Below are positions 1 through 8,215 of a stretch of DNA of 64,000 nt, piece after piece. Source of the DNA: Nocardia amikacinitolerans NBRC 108937 (lineage in GTDB: Bacteria; Actinomycetota; Actinomycetes; Mycobacteriales; Mycobacteriaceae); assembly GCF_001612615.1 (NCBI RefSeq), contig NZ_BDAU01000021.1, positions 62,001-126,000 on the forward strand, in the 5' to 3' direction. The notes beneath the pieces are model-generated. The model searched no databases. It was given only the letters and a program-made list of their open reading frames with translations, and was not told the DNA's origin. The position numbers were made by a program, and so were the translations under genes. How positions within the stretch are numbered: position 1 is the stretch's first letter; each line of letters opens with the position of its first letter.

Positions 1-2
1 CA

Positions 3-1685
3 CTGGTCGGTACGGCGGCGGCGATCGCGCTGGTGCTGGGTCTGACGCTGCTCGCGTGGGGTCCGCGCCTTCCGCATTCCATCCACCACGGCTACGTGGC
101 GATCGCGACCGTGCTGGTGACGATCGCCGTGCATTCGTTCCCGAACACCGTCGGCGGGATCAGCCTCGCCTCGTTCTACGTCTTCGTCGCCTGCGACGCG
201 GCCCTGTTCTTCCGGTGGTCGCAGGCGGCCGCGCACATCGCCTTCGCCATGGCCTTGTGCCTGTGGGTGCTGCCCGCGCGCGACCTGCCGTGGTGGTCCG
301 GTCTGATCCCGGCGGGCGTGACGTTCGGCGTCGGCGTCGTCGTGGGCATCCTGACCAGGATGGCTTCGGAAGCCGATATCGACGTGCTCACCGGTCTGCT
401 GAACCGCCGCGGTTTCGACCGCGCGCTGAACACCGCGATCGAGCAGGCCACCCGCAACGGGCAGAGTCTGTCGCTGGTGCTCGTCGACCTCGACCGTTTC
501 CAGAAGATCAACGATCACCTCGGCCACCGCGCGGGCGACGCGGTCTTGCAGCGCGTGGCCGACACCTGGTCCAAGCTGCTGTCCGAGGAACAGCGGCTGG
601 CCCGCTACGGCGGCGACGCCTTCGCGCTGCTGCTGCCGAACACCACCGAACAGGCCGCGATCCTGCTCACCGAGCAGTTGCGCGCCGCCGTCACCACCGG
701 CTGCTCGGCGGGTGTCACGTCGTGGCAGCCCGGCGAGTCCGGCTCGCTGCTGGTGAGCCGGGCCGACGTCGGTCTGTACCGGGCGAAGCAGGCCGGTCGC
801 AACCGGACCGTGCTGGAGTCCTCCAGGCAGCTGCCGCTCGCCGTCGAACTCCGCGAGGCCATCGACCGCGGCGCGCTGGACGTGCACTACCAGCCGATCG
901 TCAGCCTGACCGAGGGCGGCGGCAAGGCGGTCGGCGTCGAGGCGCTGCTGCGCTGGTCGTCCAGCGCGCAGCCGGACGTGACCACCGAGGGGCTGATCCG
1001 GGTCGCGGAGGAATACGACCTCATCTCCGATCTGGACGAACTCGTGCTGCGCCGCGCCTGCGCCGACGCGGCCCGCTTGCAGGAGACCTTCGCGCAGCTG
1101 GATCTGACGCTCAACGTCAACGTCAGCGGGCTTGAACTGGCCGAAACGGGTTACGCCGACCGGGTTTCCGACATTCTCGCCAGCACCGGATGGCCCGCCG
1201 ACCAACTGGTGCTCGAGGTGACCGAGAGCGAACTTGCCGCCGAATCCCAGACCGCCATCGCGAATCTGCACACCCTGCGGGACCGGGGCGTGCGCATCGC
1301 GATCGACGACTTCGGCACCGGCTACTCCTCGCTCAGCCGCCTCGCCACCCTGCCGAGCGACATCATCAAGGTGGACCAGTCCTTCGTAGCGGCCATTCGC
1401 TCGGATTCCCCGGCCCCGCCGCTGCTCGGCGTGATCGCCGCGCTCAGCAGCGCGCTCGACCTCCAGGTCATCGCCGAGGGCGTGGAGACCGAGTACCAGG
1501 CGGCGGTGCTGACCGAGCTCGGTTTCGCGCTCGCCCAGGGATACCACTACAGCGATTCGCATCCGGTCGCGGAGCTGATCAACGACCTGAACGAGGGGCA
1601 GGGGCGGGTCGGTTCCGGTTTCGCCGGTCGGGAGATCGGCGACGATCCGATGCCCGCGGCGAACGGCTGGCTTCCGCTGGGCTGA
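3..1685 (+). CDS. GGDEF-EAL cyclic-di-GMP signalling protein (5' end outside window)
   Basis: The reading frame is open from base 3, so the real start lies upstream; residues below are counted from the GTG at 33. Residues 1-110 hold several hydrophobic membrane segments. A GGDEF domain (about 112-262) follows; its signature reads GGDAF (193-197), so the fourth position is Ala instead of Glu and cyclase activity may be lost. The EAL domain (about 268-530) looks complete: EALLRW at 303, the Asn of NVNVSG, LEVTESE, DDFGTGYSSL at 425, the Lys of IKVDQ, and AEGVE at 481. It probably degrades cyclic di-GMP at the membrane, with the GGDAF domain regulatory. The family is clear; which activity dominates is inferred. 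Confidence 0.9.
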   Translation: MVGTAAAIALVLGLTLLAWGPRLPHSIHHGYVAIATVLVTIAVHSFPNTVGGISLASFYVFVACDAALFFRWSQAAAHIAFAMALCLWVLPARDLPWWSGLIPAGVTFGVGVVVGILTRMASEADIDVLTGLLNRRGFDRALNTAIEQATRNGQSLSLVLVDLDRFQKINDHLGHRAGDAVLQRVADTWSKLLSEEQRLARYGGDAFALLLPNTTEQAAILLTEQLRAAVTTGCSAGVTSWQPGESGSLLVSRADVGLYRAKQAGRNRTVLESSRQLPLAVELREAIDRGALDVHYQPIVSLTEGGGKAVGVEALLRWSSSAQPDVTTEGLIRVAEEYDLISDLDELVLRRACADAARLQETFAQLDLTLNVNVSGLELAETGYADRVSDILASTGWPADQLVLEVTESELAAESQTAIANLHTLRDRGVRIAIDDFGTGYSSLSRLATLPSDIIKVDQSFVAAIRSDSPAPPLLGVIAALSSALDLQVIAEGVETEYQAAVLTELGFALAQGYHYSDSHPVAELINDLNEGQGRVGSGFAGREIGDDPMPAANGWLPLG

Positions 1686-1830
1686 GTCGGCGAAAATCGC
1701 TTGACGCGGACGCGGCCCTGCGTCGAAGCTGAAGGACATGCGCTTGATCATCAACGGTTATTGAGCTTCTCGCGCACCCTCGACGCGACGGGGTCGTGAT
1801 CACGGTGTCCGTGGTCTCACCGCGCGTGCG

Positions 1831-3147
1831 GTGCTGTTCAAGGGATCGCGCGACCTCATCCCGCTCTACGCGCTGTACGCGCTGCTGTTCGCCGAACACG
1901 GCCTGAACACCGCGCAGATCTCCTCGCTGCTCGCACTGTGGTCGATCACCGCGTTCGTCCTGGAGGTGCCATCGGGCGCCTGGGCCGACACGGTGTCCCG
2001 GCGCGGCTTGCTGATTCTCAGCGGCGTGCTGGTGCTGGGCGCGTTCACTTTGTGGACCGTCGCGCCGTCCTATCCGGGCTTCGCGATCGGCTTCGTGCTG
2101 TGGGGTGTGTCCAGCGCGCTGGAGTCGGGCACGTTCGAGGCGCTGATCTACGACGACCTGGTCGCCAGGGGTGAACCCGCCGTCTATCCGCGCATCATGG
2201 GTTACGCCCGCGCGGCGGCGGAAGGCGCGGTTGTCGTGGCGATCCTGGCCGCGACGCCGCTGTACGCGGTGGGCGGGTACGCGCTGGTCGGCTGGTCCAG
2301 CGTGGCGATCGCGGCGTGGCACGTGCTCGTCGCGGTGTCGCTGCCGAGCGCGCCCAAGGCGGCGTCGGTCGAGGACATCGACGAGGACGCGGCCGACGTG
2401 GGTGCCGCCGTGCCGGGCGTGGTCGCGGCGGTGCCGGGTCATCCCGTGGTGCCGGTCGACGGACGCGCGGCGGCCCGCGCCGGTGGTAGCCGCGGCGTCC
2501 TCGCCCGCTATCTCACGATGCTGCGCACCGGCGTCGGCGAGGCGGTCCGGGTGCGCCGGGTACGCAACGGCGTGCTGCTCGGTGCGCTGCTGTTCGGCAT
2601 CACCGCCTACGACGAGTACTTCGCGCTGCTCGCCCAGTCCGCGGGCGCGCCGACCGTGGTGGTGCCGCTGTTGGTCGGGCTCACCGTGGTCGGTTCGCTC
2701 ACCGGCTCGCTGCTCGCGGGCCGCACGGCGCGCTTGTCCGCACGCACCATCGCGCTGGCCGTCGGCGTGGGCGGCCTGCTGTTCATCGGCGGCTCCCTGA
2801 TCTCGGGACTGGCCGCCGATCGTCCGGACGCCGTGTACCTGCTGACCGGCATCGGTTTCACCGCGATCGGCATCGGCTACGGCGTTGTGCTCAACGCGGA
2901 GGTGGTCGCCGAATCGCGGTTGCAGGACGCGATCGAGGGACCGGCTCGCGCGACCGTGACGTCGGTGTCCGGCCTGCTCTCGGAGGTGGTGTCGCTGGTG
3001 ATCTTCGGGTTCGTCGCGCTGGCGACGATCCGGTTTTCGATGGCGACGACCTTGGCGCTGCTCGGCCTGGTCATGTTGGCGATCGCCGCGCTGACCCCCG
3101 CTTGGTTGCCGCGGCCGGTGGTGCGATCCGCGGCGGGACAGCGGTGA
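1831..3147 (+). CDS. Major facilitator superfamily permease
   Basis: A 438-residue polytopic membrane protein with the MFS arrangement. The N-terminal half includes a loop reading GAWADTVSRRG, which fits the signature between segments 2 and 3 (DxxxRRG type). About 12 hydrophobic segments can be counted. The central cytoplasmic loop (about residues 170-230) is long and rich in Ala and Val, with many acidic residues followed by basic ones. The start is a GTG; no other in-frame start codon lies close upstream and no strong Shine-Dalgarno is seen. It stands alone, 145 bp after the GGDEF-EAL gene. The substrate cannot be predicted; multidrug or metabolite export is a guess. Confidence 0.8.
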   Translation: MLFKGSRDLIPLYALYALLFAEHGLNTAQISSLLALWSITAFVLEVPSGAWADTVSRRGLLILSGVLVLGAFTLWTVAPSYPGFAIGFVLWGVSSALESGTFEALIYDDLVARGEPAVYPRIMGYARAAAEGAVVVAILAATPLYAVGGYALVGWSSVAIAAWHVLVAVSLPSAPKAASVEDIDEDAADVGAAVPGVVAAVPGHPVVPVDGRAAARAGGSRGVLARYLTMLRTGVGEAVRVRRVRNGVLLGALLFGITAYDEYFALLAQSAGAPTVVVPLLVGLTVVGSLTGSLLAGRTARLSARTIALAVGVGGLLFIGGSLISGLAADRPDAVYLLTGIGFTAIGIGYGVVLNAEVVAESRLQDAIEGPARATVTSVSGLLSEVVSLVIFGFVALATIRFSMATTLALLGLVMLAIAALTPAWLPRPVVRSAAGQR

Positions 3148-3278
3148 TCGGCGCGTTCCTATGAACTGGGCGCTCGCGCGTTCCGCCCGCATGCTCCGGC
3201 GTTGCCGCCGTGGCAATGCTGCCGACCTGTGACGACTCTTCGCGAGTTCCGTCTCGCAGTCGGAGCGGGTAGTTCGCC

Positions 3279-3308
3279 CATATCTGGCAGAGCATATTGC
3301 CAGATATG
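3279..3308. promoter_or_regulatory. Perfect inverted repeat, likely operator
   Basis: CATATCTGGCA (3279-3289) and TGCCAGATATG (3298-3308) are perfect 11-bp inverted arms around the 8-nt spacer GAGCATAT. The site lies about 70 bp upstream of the MpaB-family oxygenase start and fits a dimeric regulator such as a TetR-type repressor. No regulator gene is adjacent, so the binding protein is unknown. Confidence 0.55.
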
Positions 3309-3379
3309 TCGATTTGTGGGACGGTCTACTCAGAACGCGCTGCAAGCGGCGCGAACCTCGAAGTGATGGGTGCAATGCA

Positions 3380-4639
3380 ATGGCGCATGACAACCGGAAG
3401 TTCCTGCCGACTCCGAAGCTGTTCACCGAGTTCCCCTTCAAGTACGCGGTGCCGGTGCTCGCCCCGGGCGATCTGCGCTGCACCGCGGCGCAGCGGGATT
3501 CCTTCCGCCGGTTCGCCCAGGTCGGCGATCCCCTCGCGGACGACGTGGTGGCGATGATCCAGCGGCTGCCGGTCGGCGAGGGGCGCCGGATGTTCGAGAC
3601 CGCCCTGGTGCACGGCATCGCCGCGGTGCCCGACGCGCCGAAAGAGCTGCGCGCGTTCTTCGAGCAGGTGGAGGCCGAGCCGTACTGGCTGGACCGGACC
3701 AAGATCGAGCGCGGGGCGCGGGTCGTCGGCCGGACCAGCGTATGGGGTGGCATCGCGATGGGGATGTTCGCGCTGATGGGCGGGTATCTCGCGTCCCGCG
3801 CGGACAAGACTCTGGTCGGCACCGGCGATCTGGACGCGATGGCGCCACGCAGGCTCGCCGAGACCACCCAGTGGTGGCTCGACGTCACGACGCCCGGCTC
3901 GTTGGAACGCAACGGGGCCGGCTATCAGAGCGTGCTGCGGGTGCGGCTGATGCACGCGCTGGTGCGCTCGGGCATGAACCGCCGTCCGGACTGGGATTAC
4001 GCGGCCTGGGATCAGCCGGTCAACCAGGTGCTCACCGTCGGAACCCTCGGCCTGTTCTCGATGGCGAACCTGGTCGGCGCGCAGGCGCTCGGTCTGCGGT
4101 TCTCCGCTCAGGAGAAGGACGCCGTCTTCCAGCTGTGGCGCTACATCGGCTTCCTGCTCGGCATCGACCCGCAGATCCTGCCGACCTGCGAGACCGACAC
4201 CTGGCGTTCCTTCTGGATCCTGGCCGACACCGAGTTCATCCCCGACGAGGACTCCCAGCGCCTCGCCCAGGCGCTGATCCCCGCCGCGGGCGGACTGTTC
4301 GTCGGCGACCGCACCCCGGCGCAACGCGCGATCCGCCACCTGCTCACCCAGTACATGGTCGCCTACAGCCGAATCGTGCTCGGCCGCACCAACGCCGACT
4401 TCCTCGGCCTGCCCGACAGCCGCTTCTTCCAGTCCGCCGTGCTGGCCACGGCCGTGCTCAATGGCGCGCTGGAAGTCCCGCGTCGAGTCATCCCCGGCGC
4501 CACCCGGCTGCACGAGAACGTCGGCGCCCGCGTCCGCACCCGCCTCGTCCGCGGCTCGATCGCCCGCAACGGCGGCGACCGCACCTACGCAAGACACGAC
4601 CGTTTCGCCACCGACCGCGAGGCACTGCGCGCCGGGTGA
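3380..4639 (+). CDS. MpaB/Lcp-like oxygenase family protein (DUF2236)
   Basis: 419 residues with the character of the DUF2236 / latex-clearing-protein-like family of alpha-helical, often haem-binding oxygenases. The middle holds the conserved-looking run HALVRSGMNRRPDWDY, followed by the Asp-Gln-Pro-Val-Asn region, then a C-terminal helical part rich in Arg. I could not assign the axial His with certainty. The ATG at 3380 (Met-Ala-His-Asp) is preferred because the residues encoded upstream in this frame are Arg/Cys-rich and unlike a protein N-terminus. The gene is monocistronic, behind a perfect 11-bp inverted repeat, so it is probably under repressor control. The substrate is unknown. Family assignment is fairly firm; activity is inferred. 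Confidence 0.75.
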   Translation: MAHDNRKFLPTPKLFTEFPFKYAVPVLAPGDLRCTAAQRDSFRRFAQVGDPLADDVVAMIQRLPVGEGRRMFETALVHGIAAVPDAPKELRAFFEQVEAEPYWLDRTKIERGARVVGRTSVWGGIAMGMFALMGGYLASRADKTLVGTGDLDAMAPRRLAETTQWWLDVTTPGSLERNGAGYQSVLRVRLMHALVRSGMNRRPDWDYAAWDQPVNQVLTVGTLGLFSMANLVGAQALGLRFSAQEKDAVFQLWRYIGFLLGIDPQILPTCETDTWRSFWILADTEFIPDEDSQRLAQALIPAAGGLFVGDRTPAQRAIRHLLTQYMVAYSRIVLGRTNADFLGLPDSRFFQSAVLATAVLNGALEVPRRVIPGATRLHENVGARVRTRLVRGSIARNGGDRTYARHDRFATDREALRAG

Positions 4640-5136
4640 GCCCAGGGGTTCGCGCGGTGTGCCAGCGGCGGTACTCGACGGGCCGCAGGCGTTCGCGGTT
4701 GGGCGCGTTCGTTGCCTCGTAGGCGCGGGTGTCGCCGTTCTTGCGTTGGCGTCGGCATCGCATGTGGGCTGATGCGTCAGGCAACCGCGCGCAGTGGTCC
4801 GGAGGCGGCGATCGGGCGTTGCGCTGCTCGCGGTGTAACCCGCCCTCTGCCACCGCATGCCTCGGTCCTGTCAGCATTGCGACCAGGGGCGGTGCTGCGC
4901 GTGTCCCTGCTGGCACTTGGGCGCCGTAAGCGCGGGCGTCGGCGTGTGGGACTCCGCATACGGTGTGGCGGAGTGCACGACTCGCACGTATCGGTCGTGG
5001 GGCGGCCGGTGTCCGGGCGCAGGGGACTGTGGGGCGGGATCTTGCGTCGGCGTCGGGCATCGCGTGCGGGCTGGTGCGGCAGGCAGCCGCGCAGCGGTCC
5101 CGCGGCGGCTCGTCAGCCAGCGGGTACGGTGCGGAA
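4640..5136. other. Gene-free spacer with degenerate direct repeats
   Basis: No convincing gene is seen. Two related 70-bp segments, 4741-4810 and 5041-5110, lie exactly 300 bp apart (both begin TTGCGT, run through GGCGTCGG, and share GGCAACC/GGCAGCC and GCGCAG). Shorter pieces of the same composition (GCGGGTGTCG, GCGGGCGTCGG) lie between and before them. This looks like decayed tandem duplication of noncoding sequence. The last bases carry the likely -10 element of the next gene. Confidence 0.5.
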
Positions 5137-5139
5137 ATG
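5125..5139 (+). promoter_or_regulatory. Possible leaderless -10 box for the DMT permease
   Basis: TACGGT (5125-5130) matches TANNNT and sits 6 nt before the ATG at 5137. No Shine-Dalgarno precedes that ATG. This is the usual spacing for a leaderless actinobacterial transcript starting at the initiation codon. Confidence 0.35.
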
Positions 5140-6132
5140 AGCGGGCGGACGAGGCTGGGGTTGGGGTGCGGGTTCTGCATCGGGGCTGGGGTCGCGGTGC
5201 AGGCGCGGGTCAACGGGGCGCTCGGGGTCCGGCTGCACGATGGGATCGCCGCCGCCACGGTCAGTTTCGGTACCGGGTTGCTGCTGCTCGCCGTCGCGTT
5301 CCTGCTCAGTGCCCGGCTGCGCGCGGGGCTCGGTGACGTGCGGGCGGCGCTCGGCGATCGGACGTTGCGCTGGTGGCAGCTGCTGGGCGGGTTGTTCGGC
5401 GCGTTCTTCGTGGCGTGCCAGGGTCTGACCGTGGCGGCGATCGGCGTCACCGCGTTCACCGTCGCCGTCGTCGCCGGGCAGTTGGCGAGCAGTCTGGTCG
5501 TCGACCGGCTCGGTCTGGCGCCCAGCGGCGCGACCCCGGTCACCGCGCTGCGGGTCGGTGGCGCGGTGCTGGCCGTCGGCGCGGTCTTCGTCGCCGTCGC
5601 CGACCGCTCGGGTGCGACGCCGGGCGCCCTCGCCCTGCCCGAGTCGCTGCGCGCGGTCCCGTCCGCGCTGCTCATCGCGTTGCCCGCGCTGGCGGGCATC
5701 GGCTTGGCCTGGCAGCAGGCCGTGAACGGACGGGTCGGCGCGGTCGGCGGATCGTTCTCGGCCGCCCTGGTGAATTTCGCCGTCGGCCTGCTCGCCCTGT
5801 TGGTCATCGAGTCCGCCCTGCTGATCGGCATCAGCGGCCTCGGCGAATTCCCCACCGAACCGTGGCTCTACCTCGGCGGCGCGATCGGCGTCGCCTTCAT
5901 CGCCCTCGCCGCCCTCACGGTCCGCTGGATCGGCGTACTCCTCCTCGGCCTCACCTCGGTCGCCGGCCAACTCGCCGCCGCCATCACCCTCGACCTCCTC
6001 GCCCCCACCGGCCCGCCCCTCTCACCCTGGTCGGTCCTCGGCTGCCTGCTCACCTTCGCGGCGGTCGCCCTCGCCGCGAGGCAGCGGCCGGGAGAACTGT
6101 CGGCCCCGGCGAAATCCAGGTCCACGGGCTGA
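5137..6132 (+). CDS. DMT-family transporter (YdcZ/DUF606 type)
   Basis: 331 residues with about ten hydrophobic segments arranged as two similar halves. Each half begins with a Gly/Ala-rich segment followed by a short motif of the form QARVNG or QQAVNGRVG, typical of the DUF606 (YdcZ) branch of the drug/metabolite transporter superfamily. The ATG at 5137 is chosen because it opens directly into the first such motif and has a TANNNT box 6 nt upstream; longer upstream extensions are Arg/Ala-rich noise. The 3' end of the gene is the first unit of a 150-bp tandem repeat that continues past the stop codon. The transported substrate is unknown. Confidence 0.8.
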   Translation: MSGRTRLGLGCGFCIGAGVAVQARVNGALGVRLHDGIAAATVSFGTGLLLLAVAFLLSARLRAGLGDVRAALGDRTLRWWQLLGGLFGAFFVACQGLTVAAIGVTAFTVAVVAGQLASSLVVDRLGLAPSGATPVTALRVGGAVLAVGAVFVAVADRSGATPGALALPESLRAVPSALLIALPALAGIGLAWQQAVNGRVGAVGGSFSAALVNFAVGLLALLVIESALLIGISGLGEFPTEPWLYLGGAIGVAFIALAALTVRWIGVLLLGLTSVAGQLAAAITLDLLAPTGPPLSPWSVLGCLLTFAAVALAARQRPGELSAPAKSRSTG

Positions 6133-6470
6133 AGGCTGTCGAACGTTCGTCGTCCGGTCGGCCCGCCGCCGTGACTGTGGTCGATCCTTGGCTGCCTGCT
6201 CACCTTGGCGGCGGTCGCCCTCGCCGCGAGGCAGCGGCCGGGAGAACTGTCGGCCCCGGCGAAATCCAGGTCCACGGGCTGAAGGCGGCCGAAAGTTCAT
6301 CGGCCAGTCGGCCCGCCGCCGTGACCGTGGTCGATCCTCGGCTGCTTGCGGCGGTCGTCCTCGCCGCGAAGCAGCGGCCCAGAAAACTCCCGGCCTCGGT
6401 CGGCGGGCTGAAAGCTGCCGGTCGCAATCGCCCGCCCGGCGGCGACCCGATGGACCGAAGGTGACCGCCA
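6031..6470. repeat. 150-bp tandem duplication of the permease 3' end
   Basis: Three copies start at 6031, 6181 and 6331, an exact 150-bp period. Each begins TCGRTCCTYGGCTGC, runs through the last coding bases of the permease (GTCGCCCTCGCCGCGA), the stop codon and about 50 bp beyond. Copies 1 and 2 are nearly identical; copy 3 has lost about 12 bp after GGCTGCTTGC and is more diverged. Copies 2 and 3 lie outside the gene and are not translated with it. Confidence 0.85.
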
Positions 6471-6619
6471 CCGGGTCCGAGGTGTCGAAGGTGACCTTCG
6501 ATCGGCTCGCCAGGCCGTCCAGCCGAACCTGGGCGTCGTGACCGACTCTCCGCAACACCTCGAACACTCTTCCGGCGATTCCGTTTTCGAATAACCGCTG
6601 ATGTGGGAGGGTGCGGCCC
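6133..6619. other. Noncoding stretch after the permease
   Basis: It holds repeat copies 2 and 3 (to about 6470), then unrecognised sequence. A 17-bp near-palindrome, TCGAAGGT-G-ACCTTCGA, lies at 6485-6501. Nothing else with gene character was seen. It ends in the GGGAGG Shine-Dalgarno of the next gene (6605-6610). Confidence 0.6.
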
Positions 6620-7651
6620 ATGCTGATCGAATACGGGGTGTGGGTTACGCGGTTGGCGCTCGCCGTGGTGTTCGGGTTGTCGGCCTGGGGAAAACTGACC
6701 GATCGCGCCGGGACGCCGCAGGCGGTGGGCGACTTCGGCGTGCCGGTGCGGTGGGTGCCCGCCGTGGCGTGGGGGCTGCCGGTCGTCGAGGCGGTGCTCG
6801 CGGTGGGCGTCGTCCTGCCGTGGACGGCCGCCGCGGCGGCGATCGGCGTGCTGCTCCTGCTGACGGTGTTCACCGCGGTCATCGTCCGCCTGCTGCGGCT
6901 CGGGAAACGTCCGGCGTGCTCGTGCTTCGGCGCGGCCAGCGCGACGCCGATCGGTGGGCGCAGCATCGTGCGCAACGGCGTGCTGATGCTGCTCGCCGCG
7001 CTGGTGCTGTGGGGCGCGATCGCCTATCCGTCGGTGCCGGAACCGCTGCCCGCCGATGCCGCGATCGGCCTCGCGCTCGTCGCGGTGCTGTGCGCTGCGA
7101 TCGCGTGGCTGGTCGGCCAAGTCGGAGCGCTGCGCCGTCGGCTGGACGAGCAGGCGCTGTCCACGTTGGGCGCCGAGGGCCTGCCGGTCGGCTCGGTCGC
7201 GCCGGAGTTCGAGTTGCTGGACGTCGCGGGCGAGCGCACGAACCTCGCGGACCTGCTCGCGGCAGGGCGGCCGGTGCTCCTGGTCTTCGTGCATCCCGGC
7301 TGCGAGCTGTGCGCCGCCCTCGCGCGCGAGCTGCCGCGCTGGCAGGCGCGCACCGCGCTGACCATCGTGGTCGTCGGGAACGGTGACGCCGCCGAGCAGG
7401 CCGCGTGGGGCGTCGAACAGGGTCTCGGCGACATCCCGTCGCTGGTCCAGCAGGGCAACGAGGCGGCGCTGCGATACCGCGTCCGCGGTACACCGTCGGC
7501 CGTGCTGATCGACGCCGACGGACGGGTCGCCGCGCCCGTCGCGCGCGGAGCTATCGCGACCCGCGAGCTGATTATCGCCAGGAAATCCGTCCGCGCTCAG
7601 CTTTCCTCTCGAAGCAACGGCCAGCGCGCCGCCGCCAACGGCCGGAGCTGA
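6620..7651 (+). CDS. MauE/DoxX-like membrane protein fused to a thioredoxin-like domain
   Basis: 343 residues. The N-terminal half (about 1-150) has four membrane segments and the motif ACSCFGA near residue 97, as in MauE-type quinone- or thiol-linked redox proteins. The C-terminal half (about 185-310) looks like a TlpA/AhpC-type thioredoxin fold with the active site CELC in HPGCELCAAL, an internal GTPSAVLID segment (the cis-Pro region) and a strand reading FELLDVAGE. The ATG at 6620 is preferred over the GTG at 6611 because GGGAGG (6605-6610) is spaced 9 nt from it. It probably moves electrons across the membrane to a CxxC domain outside the cytoplasm. The partner protein is not visible. Confidence 0.75.
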   Translation: MLIEYGVWVTRLALAVVFGLSAWGKLTDRAGTPQAVGDFGVPVRWVPAVAWGLPVVEAVLAVGVVLPWTAAAAAIGVLLLLTVFTAVIVRLLRLGKRPACSCFGAASATPIGGRSIVRNGVLMLLAALVLWGAIAYPSVPEPLPADAAIGLALVAVLCAAIAWLVGQVGALRRRLDEQALSTLGAEGLPVGSVAPEFELLDVAGERTNLADLLAAGRPVLLVFVHPGCELCAALARELPRWQARTALTIVVVGNGDAAEQAAWGVEQGLGDIPSLVQQGNEAALRYRVRGTPSAVLIDADGRVAAPVARGAIATRELIIARKSVRAQLSSRSNGQRAAANGRS

Positions 7652-7813
7652 CCCGCCCGGCAGGTTTCCCGCGAACGAAACCAACCGCAGGTCCAAATCG
7701 ATTGTCGCGCACTGAATTTCGCGAACAACGGCCCTCGCCCATGGATAGGATCGGAGAGCATCGATGCAGAACCGCGCGCGACCCCCCATCCAATCAATCG
7801 GCAGGGAGATGTC

Positions 7814-8149
7814 ATGGCGGACTTCGCATTCACCGATTACTCGGGCAAAGAATTCATCATCCGGCTGACCAACGAGCAGCGCATCGAGGAAGCGCGCCGG
7901 ATCCTGTCCGGCCAGGAGACGATGTCGACCCACGTCATGGGCCGGATCAGGAAGACCCCGGCCGACTACAACCCGGGCTGGAACTTCCACCTGGACCCCG
8001 ACACGATCACCTTCTTCACCGTGGCGATCGAGGTCTGCGACGCGAGCATCGTCTACGTCGACGACCACCTGGACGAGGCGTGCGGCGCCTTCCTACCCGG
8101 CTGCTTCTGGTGTCCGTGGTCGTCCAGGCTGACCCGAGAGATCCGCTGA
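7814..8149 (+). CDS. BP74-like (calmodulin-binding-protein-like) small protein
   Basis: 111 residues, no signal peptide. Segments such as FTDYSGKEFIIRLT, HVMGRIRK, NPGWNFHLDP, VAIEVCDASI and FLPGCFWCPWSSRL resemble the BP74 N-terminal domain found in a Dictyostelium calmodulin-binding protein and in small proteins of Streptomyces and relatives. The recognition is from memory of that family. AGGGAGA sits just upstream of the ATG. It is the last plus-strand gene before a shared hairpin terminator. The bacterial role is unknown; the name does not imply a calmodulin partner. Confidence 0.65.
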   Translation: MADFAFTDYSGKEFIIRLTNEQRIEEARRILSGQETMSTHVMGRIRKTPADYNPGWNFHLDPDTITFFTVAIEVCDASIVYVDDHLDEACGAFLPGCFWCPWSSRLTREIR

Positions 8150-8168
8150 TCAGCGAAGTTGTTCGCAG

Positions 8169-8202
8169 CGGGCCCCGGTCGACGACCACCGGCCGGGGCC
8201 CG
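8169..8202. terminator. Bidirectional hairpin terminator
   Basis: CGGGCCCCGG (8169-8178) pairs perfectly with CCGGGGCCCG (8193-8202). The hairpin lies between the convergent ends of the BP74-like gene and the Rieske-domain gene. There is no strong T-tract. Confidence 0.65.
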
Positions 8203-8215
8203 TCGAAAACCCGAT

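Noticed and set aside
1579..3912. A 777-codon minus-strand open frame across three plus-strand genes
   Set aside because: It is Arg/Gln/His/Pro-rich noise antisense to the GGDEF-EAL, MFS and MpaB genes, which have clear domains; such frames are common at this GC content.
3326..4858. A long minus-strand frame antisense to the MpaB-family gene
   Set aside because: No recognisable motif; low-complexity composition typical of a shadow frame.
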